From: Burkholderiaceae bacterium
GTDB taxonomy: Bacteria > Pseudomonadota > Gammaproteobacteria > Burkholderiales > Burkholderiaceae_C
NCBI GenBank assembly: GCA_023954035.1
Contig: JAMLIT010000016.1
Span: 1-64,000, forward strand
Length of the DNA stretch: 64,000 nucleotides
Direction of reading: 5' to 3'
Shown here: in pieces, positions 27,743 to 35,181 of the stretch
Layout of the letters: the number at the start of each line of letters is the position of its first letter
Position numbering within the stretch: the first letter of the stretch is position 1
Notes under the pieces: generated by a model
Told to the model about the DNA's origin: nothing
Database searches by the model: none
The model's input: only the letters and a program-made list of their open reading frames with translations
Program-made: the position numbers and the translations under genes

Positions 27743-28405
27743 CACGCCGATCGCAAAAACGTCCGGATTGAGCTTGATGTCGATGTGCTGGCCGGTCGAC
27801 AAGGTGTTGCGCGTCTTCACGAAGGTCTTGTAGTACGCCAGGTCGACGAACCATCGGTCGCTCAGCGCGATGCTGACGCCCACTTGCGGCGTCAGTCCCA
27901 ACTTCGACTCTGCACTGAGCAGCGTCGGGTTGGCCGGTGTTCCGCCCGTCAGACCGTTGAGCGCGGCGGTACCGCGCTCCTTGTAGAACTTGGCGTAGGT
28001 CAGTCCCAGGCCCAGGTAGGGGCGAATCTTGGCCTGGGGCTCCAGGAAGCGGTATTGTGCGAACACCGTGACCGGCAAGGCCTTGACCTCGCCGATCTTG
28101 CCTACGCCTGCAATCGCACCGGCTCCCACCGTGTCGTGCTTGAACGGCAGGGCCAGCGGCACGTCCACCGCCCAGTGGTCGGTCAGCATGTAGGTGATGC
28201 CCCCCGAAAGCTGGGTGTCCGAGCGCACGTCCACCTTGGTGTTGGCAAAGCTCGGCGCCGAAAGGTTCCCGCTGGTGACGTCCGGAGAAATTTGCGTAAA
28301 GCCTGCGCGCGCCAGCAGGCTGCCGGCGCTTTGGGCCTGCGCCAGCGGTGCGGCAGCCAGCAGCAGAGCAGCAGCAGCCCAGCGCCATTGGTTGGTGTTC
28401 TTCAT
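27728..28405 (-). CDS. ompW: OmpW family outer membrane protein
   Basis: Eight-stranded outer-membrane barrel thought to carry small hydrophobic molecules. 225 residues from ATG 28405 (GAGGAA seven bases upstream). Signal peptide ends at AQA near residue 24; family features are YMLTDHWAVDVPLALPFKHD, IRPYLGLGLTYAKFY and the C-terminal GVGYRF ending in Phe, the barrel-assembly signal. It follows the SGNH lipase gene by 19 bases on the same strand, so they are likely one operon; in other bacteria OmpW is linked to hydrophobic substrate uptake, which fits a co-transcribed esterase. Confidence 0.92.
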   Translation of the reverse strand: MKNTNQWRWAAAALLLAAAPLAQAQSAGSLLARAGFTQISPDVTSGNLSAPSFANTKVDVRSDTQLSGGITYMLTDHWAVDVPLALPFKHDTVGAGAIAGVGKIGEVKALPVTVFAQYRFLEPQAKIRPYLGLGLTYAKFYKERGTAALNGLTGGTPANPTLLSAESKLGLTPQVGVSIALSDRWFVDLAYYKTFVKTRNTLSTGQHIDIKLNPDVFAIGVGYRF

Positions 28406-28424
28406 GGTGTTTCCTCGATGATTG

Positions 28425-29570
28425 TTACAGCCAGCCTGCCTGGGCAAGCGAACGCGCCACCAGCTGGCTCAGCAACTGGTGCCCGTAGGGAGTGGGGTGA
28501 AAGCTGTCGGAAAACGCATAGGACTTCCACCAATCGGCGCCACCGCTTGCGCCGGGAGGTGGCGGCATGGCCGAGAGCGCGGCCGCAGTGCAAGTGGCAA
28601 AGGTGTAGGTGGGCAGGCCGTCGGCGCCGACACCGGTGATCGGGCAGACGGTGTCCTTGGCGTTGCTCAGGGCAAATTGCGCTGGGTGCGCGACCTGATC
28701 GTTGAGCGAGGTGTAGAAGTCGACGACCACGACCTTGTCATTGCCCGCAAAGTTGGCGGCCAGCTTGGCGTTGAAGGCCTCGATCCAGCTCTTGACCAGG
28801 CCCTGAACCTGCGCGGCTGCCTCCGGGCCAGCGGACGCTGCAATGCCCCCGAGCAACTGCTGCAGACGCGGGGTGTTGTAGATGCCCGGCAGGTTGAGGA
28901 CAGCCACCCGCTGCGCGCCCTTGCCCAACACGTCGGCATCGATGGACGCGCTGAACTTGTCGGCCAGGGCAACCATGTAGGCGCCGCCAATCTGGGCCAT
29001 GCCGGTCGCCCCCCCAGCCAGCGCCGCGTTGACCGTGGCTGCCGGCAACAGCGTCGTCAGCAGCCCCTTGTAGCTCGCGCCGCCATCCCTGGATGCAGAA
29101 AGGTAGGCGCCCACCAGATCGGCGGCGTCATTGCCTCCGCCGTCGATCAGCGCCAGGTCGCCCGCCGAAAAGCCCGCAGCGCCCGCATCTGCCATTTGCT
29201 TGGTGATGGACACCGGCGACGTGGGGGCGGTGAAGTTGTTGATGCGCCCGCCGCCAATGGCGTAGTTGGTGCATCCTGCGGCGGTATTGAAGTTCGTCCC
29301 CGTGAATTGGTACTTGGGGCAAAGCGACACGCCGTACTCGCTGGCGATGCGCTCAGGCCAGATCGGCGTGGAGCCGGCGCCGGTTGCCGCCGCGCCCTGC
29401 ACCGTGAACTTGAGGCCGAAGGTGCCGCTGTCGGCCAGGCTGTCGCCCATGACCTTGACGCCGGTGATCGGCGCCGCGGGCGTCGTGTCCGACCCGCCTC
29501 CGCCGCATGCCGTCAGGATGGCTGCGGCCACGGCCAATAAGGCCCACTTCGTCTTGCGCTGGAAATCCAT
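28425..29570 (-). CDS. SGNH/GDSL hydrolase lipoprotein
   Basis: 381-residue predicted lipoprotein esterase or lipase. Signal peptide with lipobox LTAC (Cys22). All four SGNH blocks are intact: VMGDSLADSG (Ser44), NYAIGGGRIN, DGGGNDAADL (Asn147) and FSDSFHPTPYGH (Asp355, His358). I chose ATG 29570, which has GGAGGT seven bases upstream; a TTG at 29585 overlaps that site. The substrate is unknown. Its promoter region holds a perfect 22-bp palindrome, suggesting a TetR-type repressor. Paralogue of the gene at 26656-27609, which has lost the active site. Confidence 0.88.
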   Translation of the reverse strand: MDFQRKTKWALLAVAAAILTACGGGGSDTTPAAPITGVKVMGDSLADSGTFGLKFTVQGAAATGAGSTPIWPERIASEYGVSLCPKYQFTGTNFNTAAGCTNYAIGGGRINNFTAPTSPVSITKQMADAGAAGFSAGDLALIDGGGNDAADLVGAYLSASRDGGASYKGLLTTLLPAATVNAALAGGATGMAQIGGAYMVALADKFSASIDADVLGKGAQRVAVLNLPGIYNTPRLQQLLGGIAASAGPEAAAQVQGLVKSWIEAFNAKLAANFAGNDKVVVVDFYTSLNDQVAHPAQFALSNAKDTVCPITGVGADGLPTYTFATCTAAALSAMPPPPGASGGADWWKSYAFSDSFHPTPYGHQLLSQLVARSLAQAGWL

Positions 29571-29592
29571 ACACTTCACCTCCAAAATTGGA

Positions 29593-29614
29593 AAATAGAA
29601 CGACCGTTCTATTT
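29593..29614. promoter_or_regulatory. Perfect 22-bp palindrome, candidate TetR-type operator
   Basis: Arms AAATAGAACG and CGTTCTATTT around AC, centred about 33 bases upstream of the ATG of the SGNH hydrolase and just upstream of its GGAGGT. Size and AT-ended GAACG-CGTTC form fit a TetR-family operator. No TetR-family gene lies in the window. Confidence 0.7.
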
Positions 29615-29710
29615 ACTTAAAATGATAGCCGGAGCTTGCTGAAAGCTACAGCGGGTAAACGCGAAGACGGCGCCTGCCATGGACCTGCGCTGGATCTGCG
29701 CGCGCGCTCG

Positions 29711-31180
29711 TCAGCGCTGTGCTGATGCGCTTGTCCAGTCAATCAGTGCGTCAAGGACCGGCCGCGCGGCCGCGGCCTGCGCGTCGTTGACGATGGCAAC
29801 CACGATCCAGCGGCGTCCGTCATCGCCCAGCACGTAGCCTGCGATCGCCAGGGCGTCCTGCAAGCTGCCTGTCTTGAGATGCGCAGCTCCCACAGCGCGG
29901 CTGCGGCTGCGGCGCAAGGTGCCATCCACGCCGACGATGGGCAGCGATGCCACGAGCTCGGGCATGACGGGCGATGCCCAGGCTCGCTGCAGCATGAGTG
30001 CGAGCGCCGCCGCGCTGATGCGCGCTTCGCGGCTCAGGCCTGCGCCGTTGTCGACCCTGGGAGGGGCGGCAGCGCCCATTCGGCGGCGCCACCAATGGTT
30101 CAGCGCTGCACGTGCTGTCTCGGGGCTGCCCATGCCGCTGGCCTCCAGACCCAGCGTCAAGAAGACCTGCTGCGCCATGACGTTGTTGCTGAACTTGTTG
30201 ATGCTCTGCACCACCTGCGCCAACGTCACAGAACGGTGCACGAAAAGGGGCGATAGGCCGTCAGGCACTTTTCCCCGCCGTGCCATGCCAGCCAGGCGAC
30301 CGCCCAGCGCAAGCCAGGTACCGGCTACAGCGCGCGCGCCAAACAATTCGGGTTGCGGTGGGGCAAGGGCCCAGCTGCGCGCACCGCAGGCCGCGGGATA
30401 TCGCCCTTCGAACACCAGGTGGGCCGGGTCCGAAAGGTTCAAGCGCATTTGCGCACGCCAGTCGCCGCACGGCGTTCCTGCGGGTGCCAGCGCAACGCTG
30501 GCCTGCACGGACAAGCCTGCCATGGGCGGCGTTGCCTGGATGCGGGCCAACCCGGCTGGGGCGTCGGGAACCAGGTCCAGCACGAGCGACTTGAAGTTCG
30601 CCAAAAAGGCATCGGGGGCAGCGTTGTAGGGGCGCAGCGGTTCGCCATCAAAGGCCGCCGGATCGCGGTCCACGTCGGCGAACGCGGAACTGTCGACCAC
30701 GATGTCCCCGGCGATGGTGTGGATGCCATGCGCCTGCACGCGCCGCAGCAGCAGCCAAAGCTGCTCCACCACCAAACCAGGGTCCCCACTGCCACGCAGG
30801 TACAAGTTCCCGTGCAAGGTGCCGTCCCGCATCGCGCCTTGGACAAAGACGGGCGTGTTCCAGGTGTAGGCGGGACCCAGCAGCTCGAGCGCTGCAAAGG
30901 TGGTGGCCAGCTTCATCACGGACGCCGCATTCATGGCACGATCGCCTTGCCAGCTCAGGCGTGGCGACTGGCCTTCCTCGATGGGAACGACGACGACGGC
31001 CAGCGATTCTCGGGGCAGACCTGCCTGACGCAGCGCCTGGGCGACCGGTGCAGGCAGCTCGGCGGCAGGCCGCAGCGGCGCGGAGGCAGCGTCCACCGGT
31101 GGACCGAGAGCCAACGCGCACGCGAGCACGGTCGATGCAGACCGGGCCAGCGCAGAAAGAGAGGACAGTAACTTGGCCAT
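29711..31180 (-). CDS. dacB: D-alanyl-D-alanine carboxypeptidase/endopeptidase (PBP4 type)
   Basis: Periplasmic class C penicillin-binding protein that trims or cuts peptidoglycan cross-links. 489 residues from ATG 31180 with a signal peptide ending near VDAASA. Active-site motifs: SVMK (Ser87, Lys90), SNN in KFSNNVMAQQVFL, and KTG in AHLKTGSLQDALAI; the long insert between the first two motifs is typical of PBP4. Divergent from tsaB, 75 bases apart. The open frame continues upstream only as an antisense shadow of tsaB. Confidence 0.94.
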   Translation of the reverse strand: MAKLLSSLSALARSASTVLACALALGPPVDAASAPLRPAAELPAPVAQALRQAGLPRESLAVVVVPIEEGQSPRLSWQGDRAMNAASVMKLATTFAALELLGPAYTWNTPVFVQGAMRDGTLHGNLYLRGSGDPGLVVEQLWLLLRRVQAHGIHTIAGDIVVDSSAFADVDRDPAAFDGEPLRPYNAAPDAFLANFKSLVLDLVPDAPAGLARIQATPPMAGLSVQASVALAPAGTPCGDWRAQMRLNLSDPAHLVFEGRYPAACGARSWALAPPQPELFGARAVAGTWLALGGRLAGMARRGKVPDGLSPLFVHRSVTLAQVVQSINKFSNNVMAQQVFLTLGLEASGMGSPETARAALNHWWRRRMGAAAPPRVDNGAGLSREARISAAALALMLQRAWASPVMPELVASLPIVGVDGTLRRSRSRAVGAAHLKTGSLQDALAIAGYVLGDDGRRWIVVAIVNDAQAAAARPVLDALIDWTSASAQR

Positions 31181-31255
31181 CCGCCCAAGTCTATGCCGGT
31201 CATGGGCGGCTGGCGCGCCGATAATCGCGCCCATGGCCCCGCTCCCGTCTTGCCA

Positions 31256-31963
31256 ATGAAGCTGCTTGCCTTCGATACCAGCACCGAGTCGCTGTCCATC
31301 GCCGCGCAGCATGGCGCGCGTGTGGCCGCCTACGCCGGTGCCGGTGGCACGCAGGCTTCTGCCGGCCTGATCCCTGCGCTGCGCCAGGTGTTGATCGAAG
31401 TGGCGCTCTCCTTGGACGAATTGGACGCGCTGGTCTTCGGGCGCGGGCCCGGATCGTTCACCGGGGTGCGCACCGCCTGCTCGGTAGTGCAAGGACTGGG
31501 CTTTGGCGCACGCGGCGGCGCCGGCTTGCCCGTGCTGCCGGTCGACAGCCTGCTTGCGGTAGCGGAAGACGCCCGCCATCGCCATGGCTGCACCCGGGTG
31601 GTCGCGGTGCTGGACGCCCGAATGGACGAGGTCTACGTGGCGCAGTATGTTCATGACGCGGGGCGCTGGAACTCGCAGGGCGGCTGCGCGGTCTGCGCGC
31701 CCGAGTCGGTGGTTGTGCCCCCAGGCTGGACTGTGGCCGGCAACGCCCACGCCGTGTATGGCGAGCGCCTGGCTCCCCACGCGCCGCAGGTGCCAGCCCG
31801 TCCCGAAGCCGCCGCTTTGCTGCGCCTGGCGCCCGTCTTGCTGGCACAGGGCCTGGCCGTTGCCGCTGGTGCGGCGCTGCCGCTCTACGTGCGCGACAAA
31901 GTGGCGCAAACCACGGCCGAGCGCAGCGCCAGGGCCGCATGTTCCGGTGCAAGCAAGCCATGA
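31256..31963 (+). CDS. tsaB: tRNA threonylcarbamoyladenosine biosynthesis protein TsaB
   Basis: Scaffold partner of TsaD and TsaE in t6A37 synthesis; ASKHA fold without its own transferase activity. 235 residues from ATG 31256 with LLAFDTSTESLSIA, FGRGPGSFTGVRTACSVVQG and VLDARMDEVYVAQY, all typical. The start of rimI overlaps its stop (ATGA). Its pathway partner tsaC lies at 25.6 kb. Confidence 0.94.
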   Translation: MKLLAFDTSTESLSIAAQHGARVAAYAGAGGTQASAGLIPALRQVLIEVALSLDELDALVFGRGPGSFTGVRTACSVVQGLGFGARGGAGLPVLPVDSLLAVAEDARHRHGCTRVVAVLDARMDEVYVAQYVHDAGRWNSQGGCAVCAPESVVVPPGWTVAGNAHAVYGERLAPHAPQVPARPEAAALLRLAPVLLAQGLAVAAGAALPLYVRDKVAQTTAERSARAACSGASKP

Positions 31964-32439
31964 ACGCCCTTGCCTCCCACCCGCACGACGCGCCGCAAGT
32001 CCGCCTGGAGGCGCTGGCGCTCGACCAACTCGAGCGTGTGCTGGCGATCGAAGCCCAAGCCTATGAATTTCCCTGGAGCCGGGGCAATTTCACCGACTCG
32101 CTCGCCAGCGGCTACGCGGTGCACGTGCTGCGAGCGGACGAGCAGGTGCTGGGCTACTACGTTGCCATGCGCGGCGTGGACGAAACGCACCTGCTGAACC
32201 TGACGGTGGCCCCGCAGTTTCAGCGCCAGGGTTGGGCGCGGGCGCTGCTCGATGCGCTCGTGCTGTGGGCGCGTGCGCAAGGCTCCCAATGGCTCTGGCT
32301 GGAAGTGCGGGCCAGCAACCGGCGCGCCTTGCGCGTCTACCAGGCCTTCGGCTTTCGCCGCGTGGGCGGGCGCCCACGCTACTACCCGGCAGCGGGCGGG
32401 GCGCGCGAAGACGCCATCGTGATGAGCCTGGCGCTGTGA
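31960..32439 (+). CDS. rimI: Ribosomal protein S18 alanine N-acetyltransferase RimI
   Basis: GNAT acetyltransferase for the N-terminal Ala of S18. 159 residues from ATG 31960, which overlaps the tsaB stop; an ATG seven codons earlier lies inside tsaB. Acetyl-CoA site QFQRQGWARALLDALV (Q/R-x-x-G-x-A) near residue 88 and the closing NRRALRVYQAFGFRRVGGRP are present. tsaB-rimI adjacency is a widespread operon. Confidence 0.94.
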   Translation: MNALASHPHDAPQVRLEALALDQLERVLAIEAQAYEFPWSRGNFTDSLASGYAVHVLRADEQVLGYYVAMRGVDETHLLNLTVAPQFQRQGWARALLDALVLWARAQGSQWLWLEVRASNRRALRVYQAFGFRRVGGRPRYYPAAGGAREDAIVMSLAL

Positions 32440-33161
32440 CTGTGCCGCTCGACGCTCGCCAGCGCGCCATGCTGCAGGAAATGGGCTTGCGGGTGTGGAC
32501 CCCGGCACCACCCGTGCCATCGGCACCCACCTGCGGGCCGGCGCCGACTGCGCGCGCGCACGCCAGTGCAGGCGGCGCGGCCGTCCTCGCGCCGCCGGCG
32601 CCCGGCCCGCTTGCGGCGCCAGACCATCGGGTCGAGCCCGTCAGGCCGGCATCCGCCTGGACGCTTCAGGCCCCGCGCCTGCTGTATCCGCAGGCCGATC
32701 CGGCGTTGACGCCTCCGGCGCTCGGAGCAGGCTGGCTGGTGGTGGCCGAGGCGTTTGCAGCGGGCGACCCCTTGGCCGAGGGCGCCGAACGCCTGTTGCA
32801 TGCCATGCTGCAGGCGCTGCAACTTCACCGCCATCCGCGCGTGGGCTTGTGCAGCGTGAGCGCAGGGGCCGAGCCGGGAACGAAAGCGGCGGACGCGGCC
32901 CTGGCGCAGTACGTGCACGCTTTCTCACCTGCGGTCGTGTTGCTGATGGGCCGCAGCGCAGTGCAGGCTGCACTGGGCCGCAGCGACCCGCTGGGCAGGC
33001 TGCGCGGCCAGGCGCTGGCGCTGGCCGGGGTGCCGGCCGTGGTCACCTACGACGCCCATTTCTTGCTGCGCAACGCTGCGTCCAAGCCCGCCGCCTGGGC
33101 CGATTTGTGCCGCGCGCGCGCGCTGGCCGGCGGCGGCGGCGGCAGCGCGCCAGTGCCATAA
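32436..33161 (+). CDS. Degenerate uracil-DNA-glycosylase-like protein
   Basis: 241-residue protein coupled to rimI by a GTGA overlap at 32436. Position (tsaB-rimI-UDG operon) and the C-terminal block VVLLMGRSAVQAALG, GRLRGQALALAGVPAVVTY, LLRNAASKPAAWADLC point to family 4-like uracil-DNA glycosylases. It is atypical: residues about 20-85 are a Pro/Ala-rich linker, the four iron-sulfur cysteines of family 4 are not visible (only scattered Cys), and the usual HPS/HPA motif reads YDAHF. It may bind DNA without repair activity or have a changed specificity. Confidence 0.65.
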   Translation: MTVPLDARQRAMLQEMGLRVWTPAPPVPSAPTCGPAPTARAHASAGGAAVLAPPAPGPLAAPDHRVEPVRPASAWTLQAPRLLYPQADPALTPPALGAGWLVVAEAFAAGDPLAEGAERLLHAMLQALQLHRHPRVGLCSVSAGAEPGTKAADAALAQYVHAFSPAVVLLMGRSAVQAALGRSDPLGRLRGQALALAGVPAVVTYDAHFLLRNAASKPAAWADLCRARALAGGGGGSAPVP

Positions 33162-33212
33162 TCGAACGTTTTCGCTGAGTACAAAGACCATGGAAGCCTA
33201 TCCCAGTCGATA

Positions 33213-33248
33213 GCTTTCAGCTCCCAGGCTTGCGCCGGGGCTGAAAGC
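33213..33248 (+). promoter_or_regulatory. Strong hairpin in the corA leader
   Basis: GCTTTCAG (33213-33220) and CTGAAAGC (33241-33248) pair perfectly, and the stem extends inward to twelve pairs with one G-U (CTCC with GGGG). It ends 45 bases before the corA ATG, after the UDG-like gene. It might terminate weakly, stabilise the RNA or respond to magnesium; it does not match the known mgtA or M-box leaders that I can recall. Confidence 0.45.
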
Positions 33249-33292
33249 GCCCCACCCGCCCGCCACCGGCCCCGCATCCAGGGAGTGAGCCC

Positions 33293-34282
33293 ATGCTCAA
33301 CATCTTTACGCTTGCCAATGGGCGCCTCGTTCAGGAAGAGATCGAGTCGCTCGAAGAGCTTTCCCGTTTCCAGCCTATCTGGGTGGACCTCGACGCCCCC
33401 ACGCCCGACGAAAAGCGCTGGGTCACGCAGTACTACGGGCTGTCGATTCCCCACGATGCCATGGACACCGACATCGAGGAATCGGCGCGTTTCTACGAGG
33501 AAGACAATGGCGAACTGCACATTCGCAGCGACTTTCTGATCGACGACGACGAGGATTCGCGCTCGGTGCGCGTCGCCTTCATCCTCAACCTCACCAACCC
33601 CGACCTGCGCAGCAAAGGGGTGCTGTTCTCGATCCACGACGAGGACATCCCGGTCTTTCGCCTGCTGCGCCTGCGGGCCCGGCGCGCGCCGGGACTGATC
33701 GAAGACGCCCGCGACGTGCTGCTCAAACTCTTCGACGCGGACGCCGAATACTCGGCCGACACGCTCGAAGGAATTTACGACGATTTGAAGCAGGTCAGCA
33801 CCCAGGTGCTCTCGGGCGACGTGACCGACGAACGCGCAGGCGAAGTGCTGGGCGCCATCGCGCGCCAGGAGGACCTGAACGGGCGCATCCGCCGCAACGT
33901 GATGGATACGCGCCGTGCGGTCAGCTTCATGATGCGCAGCAAGATCCTGAGCGCCGAGCAGTTCGAGGAGTCGCGGCAGATTCTGCGCGACATCGAGTCG
34001 CTCGACAGCCACACCGCCTTCCTGTTCGACAAGATCAACTTCCTGATGGACGCCACCGTCGGTTTCATCAACATCAACCAAAACAAGATCATCAAGATCT
34101 TTTCGGTGGCCAGCGTGGCGCTTTTGCCTCCCACCTTGATCGCCAGCATCTACGGCATGAACTTCAAGTACATGCCCGAGCTGGACTGGAGTCTGGGCTA
34201 CCCCTATGTGCTGGCGCTGATGCTGGCCAGCGCGCTCGGGCCCATGTGGTACTTCAGAAAACGCGGCTGGCTGAAACAGTAG
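33293..34282 (+). CDS. corA: Magnesium/cobalt transporter CorA
   Basis: Pentameric Mg2+ channel of the inner membrane. 329 residues; a large acidic cytosolic domain, then two C-terminal membrane helices joined by the YGMN selectivity motif (GMN at 288-290) and the basic end FRKRGWLKQ. GGGAG lies seven bases upstream of the ATG. A twelve-pair hairpin lies in the leader and an interspersed repeat follows the gene. Confidence 0.95.
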   Translation: MLNIFTLANGRLVQEEIESLEELSRFQPIWVDLDAPTPDEKRWVTQYYGLSIPHDAMDTDIEESARFYEEDNGELHIRSDFLIDDDEDSRSVRVAFILNLTNPDLRSKGVLFSIHDEDIPVFRLLRLRARRAPGLIEDARDVLLKLFDADAEYSADTLEGIYDDLKQVSTQVLSGDVTDERAGEVLGAIARQEDLNGRIRRNVMDTRRAVSFMMRSKILSAEQFEESRQILRDIESLDSHTAFLFDKINFLMDATVGFININQNKIIKIFSVASVALLPPTLIASIYGMNFKYMPELDWSLGYPYVLALMLASALGPMWYFRKRGWLKQ

Positions 34283-34305
34283 GCGCTCAAAATTTCAATA
34301 AAAAT

Positions 34306-34350
34306 AGCGTCTAGCGCTTATCCACAAAGCAAATAGCGCTATGTTTTTTG
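34306..34350 (+). repeat. Interspersed AGCGCTT repeat at the end of mtnN
   Basis: GCGTCTAGCGCTTATCCACA then AAGCAAATAGCGCTATGTTT, strongly matching the copy at 22795-22842. It lies between the convergent ends of corA and mtnN and overlaps the last twelve bases of mtnN, so the final residues Gln-Lys-Thr and the TAG stop of mtnN come from the repeat. Confidence 0.7.
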
Positions 34351-35097
34351 AAGCACCCGGAACAACTCGCGAACGATTCGCTCCGCGTAGCGGCTGGCCA
34401 CCTTCTGCATGAAGCAGGGGAAATCCACATGCGCGCTGTCGTCGGCCCGGTCCGAGATGGTGCGCACCGCAGCGAACGGCAGCGCATAGTCCAGGCACAC
34501 CTGTGCCACGGCGGCGCCTTCCATCTCGACGGCCAGTACGTCGTGGCCGGCAGCCCGCAGGGGGTCGCGCAGGTCGCGCGCCACTTGGGCGCAGGTGATG
34601 AAGCGATCACCACTGGCAACCAGGCCCCGGTGCAGGCGCGGCGACGCGCTCATGAATTCATGGTCGAAATAACCCCCAGCGCTTGCCAGGCAAGCGTCCA
34701 CCGCTTCTGAAAGAATAGCGCTTAACCTGGCATCGCACGGCAGGCGAACCCCGCTGTAGCCGGGCACGCGCCAGCGCTCGAACAGAGGCGAGACGTCCAT
34801 GTCGTGCTGCAGATAGTCCTGCGCCACCACGATGTCGCCCACACCCACGCCGTCGCCTACGCCGCCCGCGACACCGGTAAAAACGATGCGCGCAACGCGA
34901 AAGCGCTCGATCAGCACCGTTGCGGTCGTCGCCGCGGCCACCTTGCCAATGCCCGAGAGCGCCAGCACCACGCTGTGGCCGTGCAGGCTGCCCTGCCAGA
35001 AGACGCGCCCGGCATGCACCCCGCGCCGGGCTTGCTCCAGGTGGGCCAGAAGACCCGATTGCTCTTCGGGCAGGGCGCTGAGAATGGCGGTGGTCAT
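34339..35097 (-). CDS. mtnN: 5'-methylthioadenosine/S-adenosylhomocysteine nucleosidase
   Basis: Pfs-type nucleosidase that removes adenine from MTA and SAH for methionine recycling and methyl-cycle detoxification. 252 residues with ILSALPEEQSGLLAHLEQA near the start (catalytic Glu12 region), FTGVAGGVGDGVGVGDIVVA and the C-terminal AVEMEGAAVAQVCLDYALPF and RTISDRADDSAHVDF. Residues about 120-145 (LSAILSEAVDACLASAGGY) are encoded by one interspersed repeat, and its stop codon lies in another. Confidence 0.93.
   Translation of the reverse strand: MTTAILSALPEEQSGLLAHLEQARRGVHAGRVFWQGSLHGHSVVLALSGIGKVAAATTATVLIERFRVARIVFTGVAGGVGDGVGVGDIVVAQDYLQHDMDVSPLFERWRVPGYSGVRLPCDARLSAILSEAVDACLASAGGYFDHEFMSASPRLHRGLVASGDRFITCAQVARDLRDPLRAAGHDVLAVEMEGAAVAQVCLDYALPFAAVRTISDRADDSAHVDFPCFMQKVASRYAERIVRELFRVLQKT
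34672..34720 (+). repeat. Interspersed AGCGCTT repeat, copy inside mtnN
   Basis: CCCCCAGCGCTTGCCAGGCA then AGCGTCCACCGCTTCTGAAA and GAATAGCG, a more diverged copy. Translated on the other strand as LSAILSEAVDACLASAGG, in the same frame as the leuS copy (GCA AGC GCT). Confidence 0.5.
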
Positions 35098-35111
35098 GTG
35101 GCAGGGCGGGA

Positions 35112-35148
35112 TAAAAGAAAACCCTGGCGCTCTTGCAGGGCGCCAGGG
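35112..35148 (-). terminator. Rho-independent terminator of the dpp operon
   Basis: On the minus strand CCCTGGCGC and GCGCCAGGG (plus-strand 35140-35148 and 35122-35130) form a nine-base stem with a nine-base loop, followed by TTTTCTTTTA. It lies 34 bases after the dppA stop. Confidence 0.88.
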
Positions 35149-35181
35149 CAGCGAGCGTACGCGCTCGCGGCGCGCAGCGCC

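Noticed and set aside
29620-29655. Degenerate match to the AGCGCTT repeat (GATAGC...GCTTGCTG...AAGCT)
   Set aside because: Too short and diverged to separate from chance next to the palindrome.
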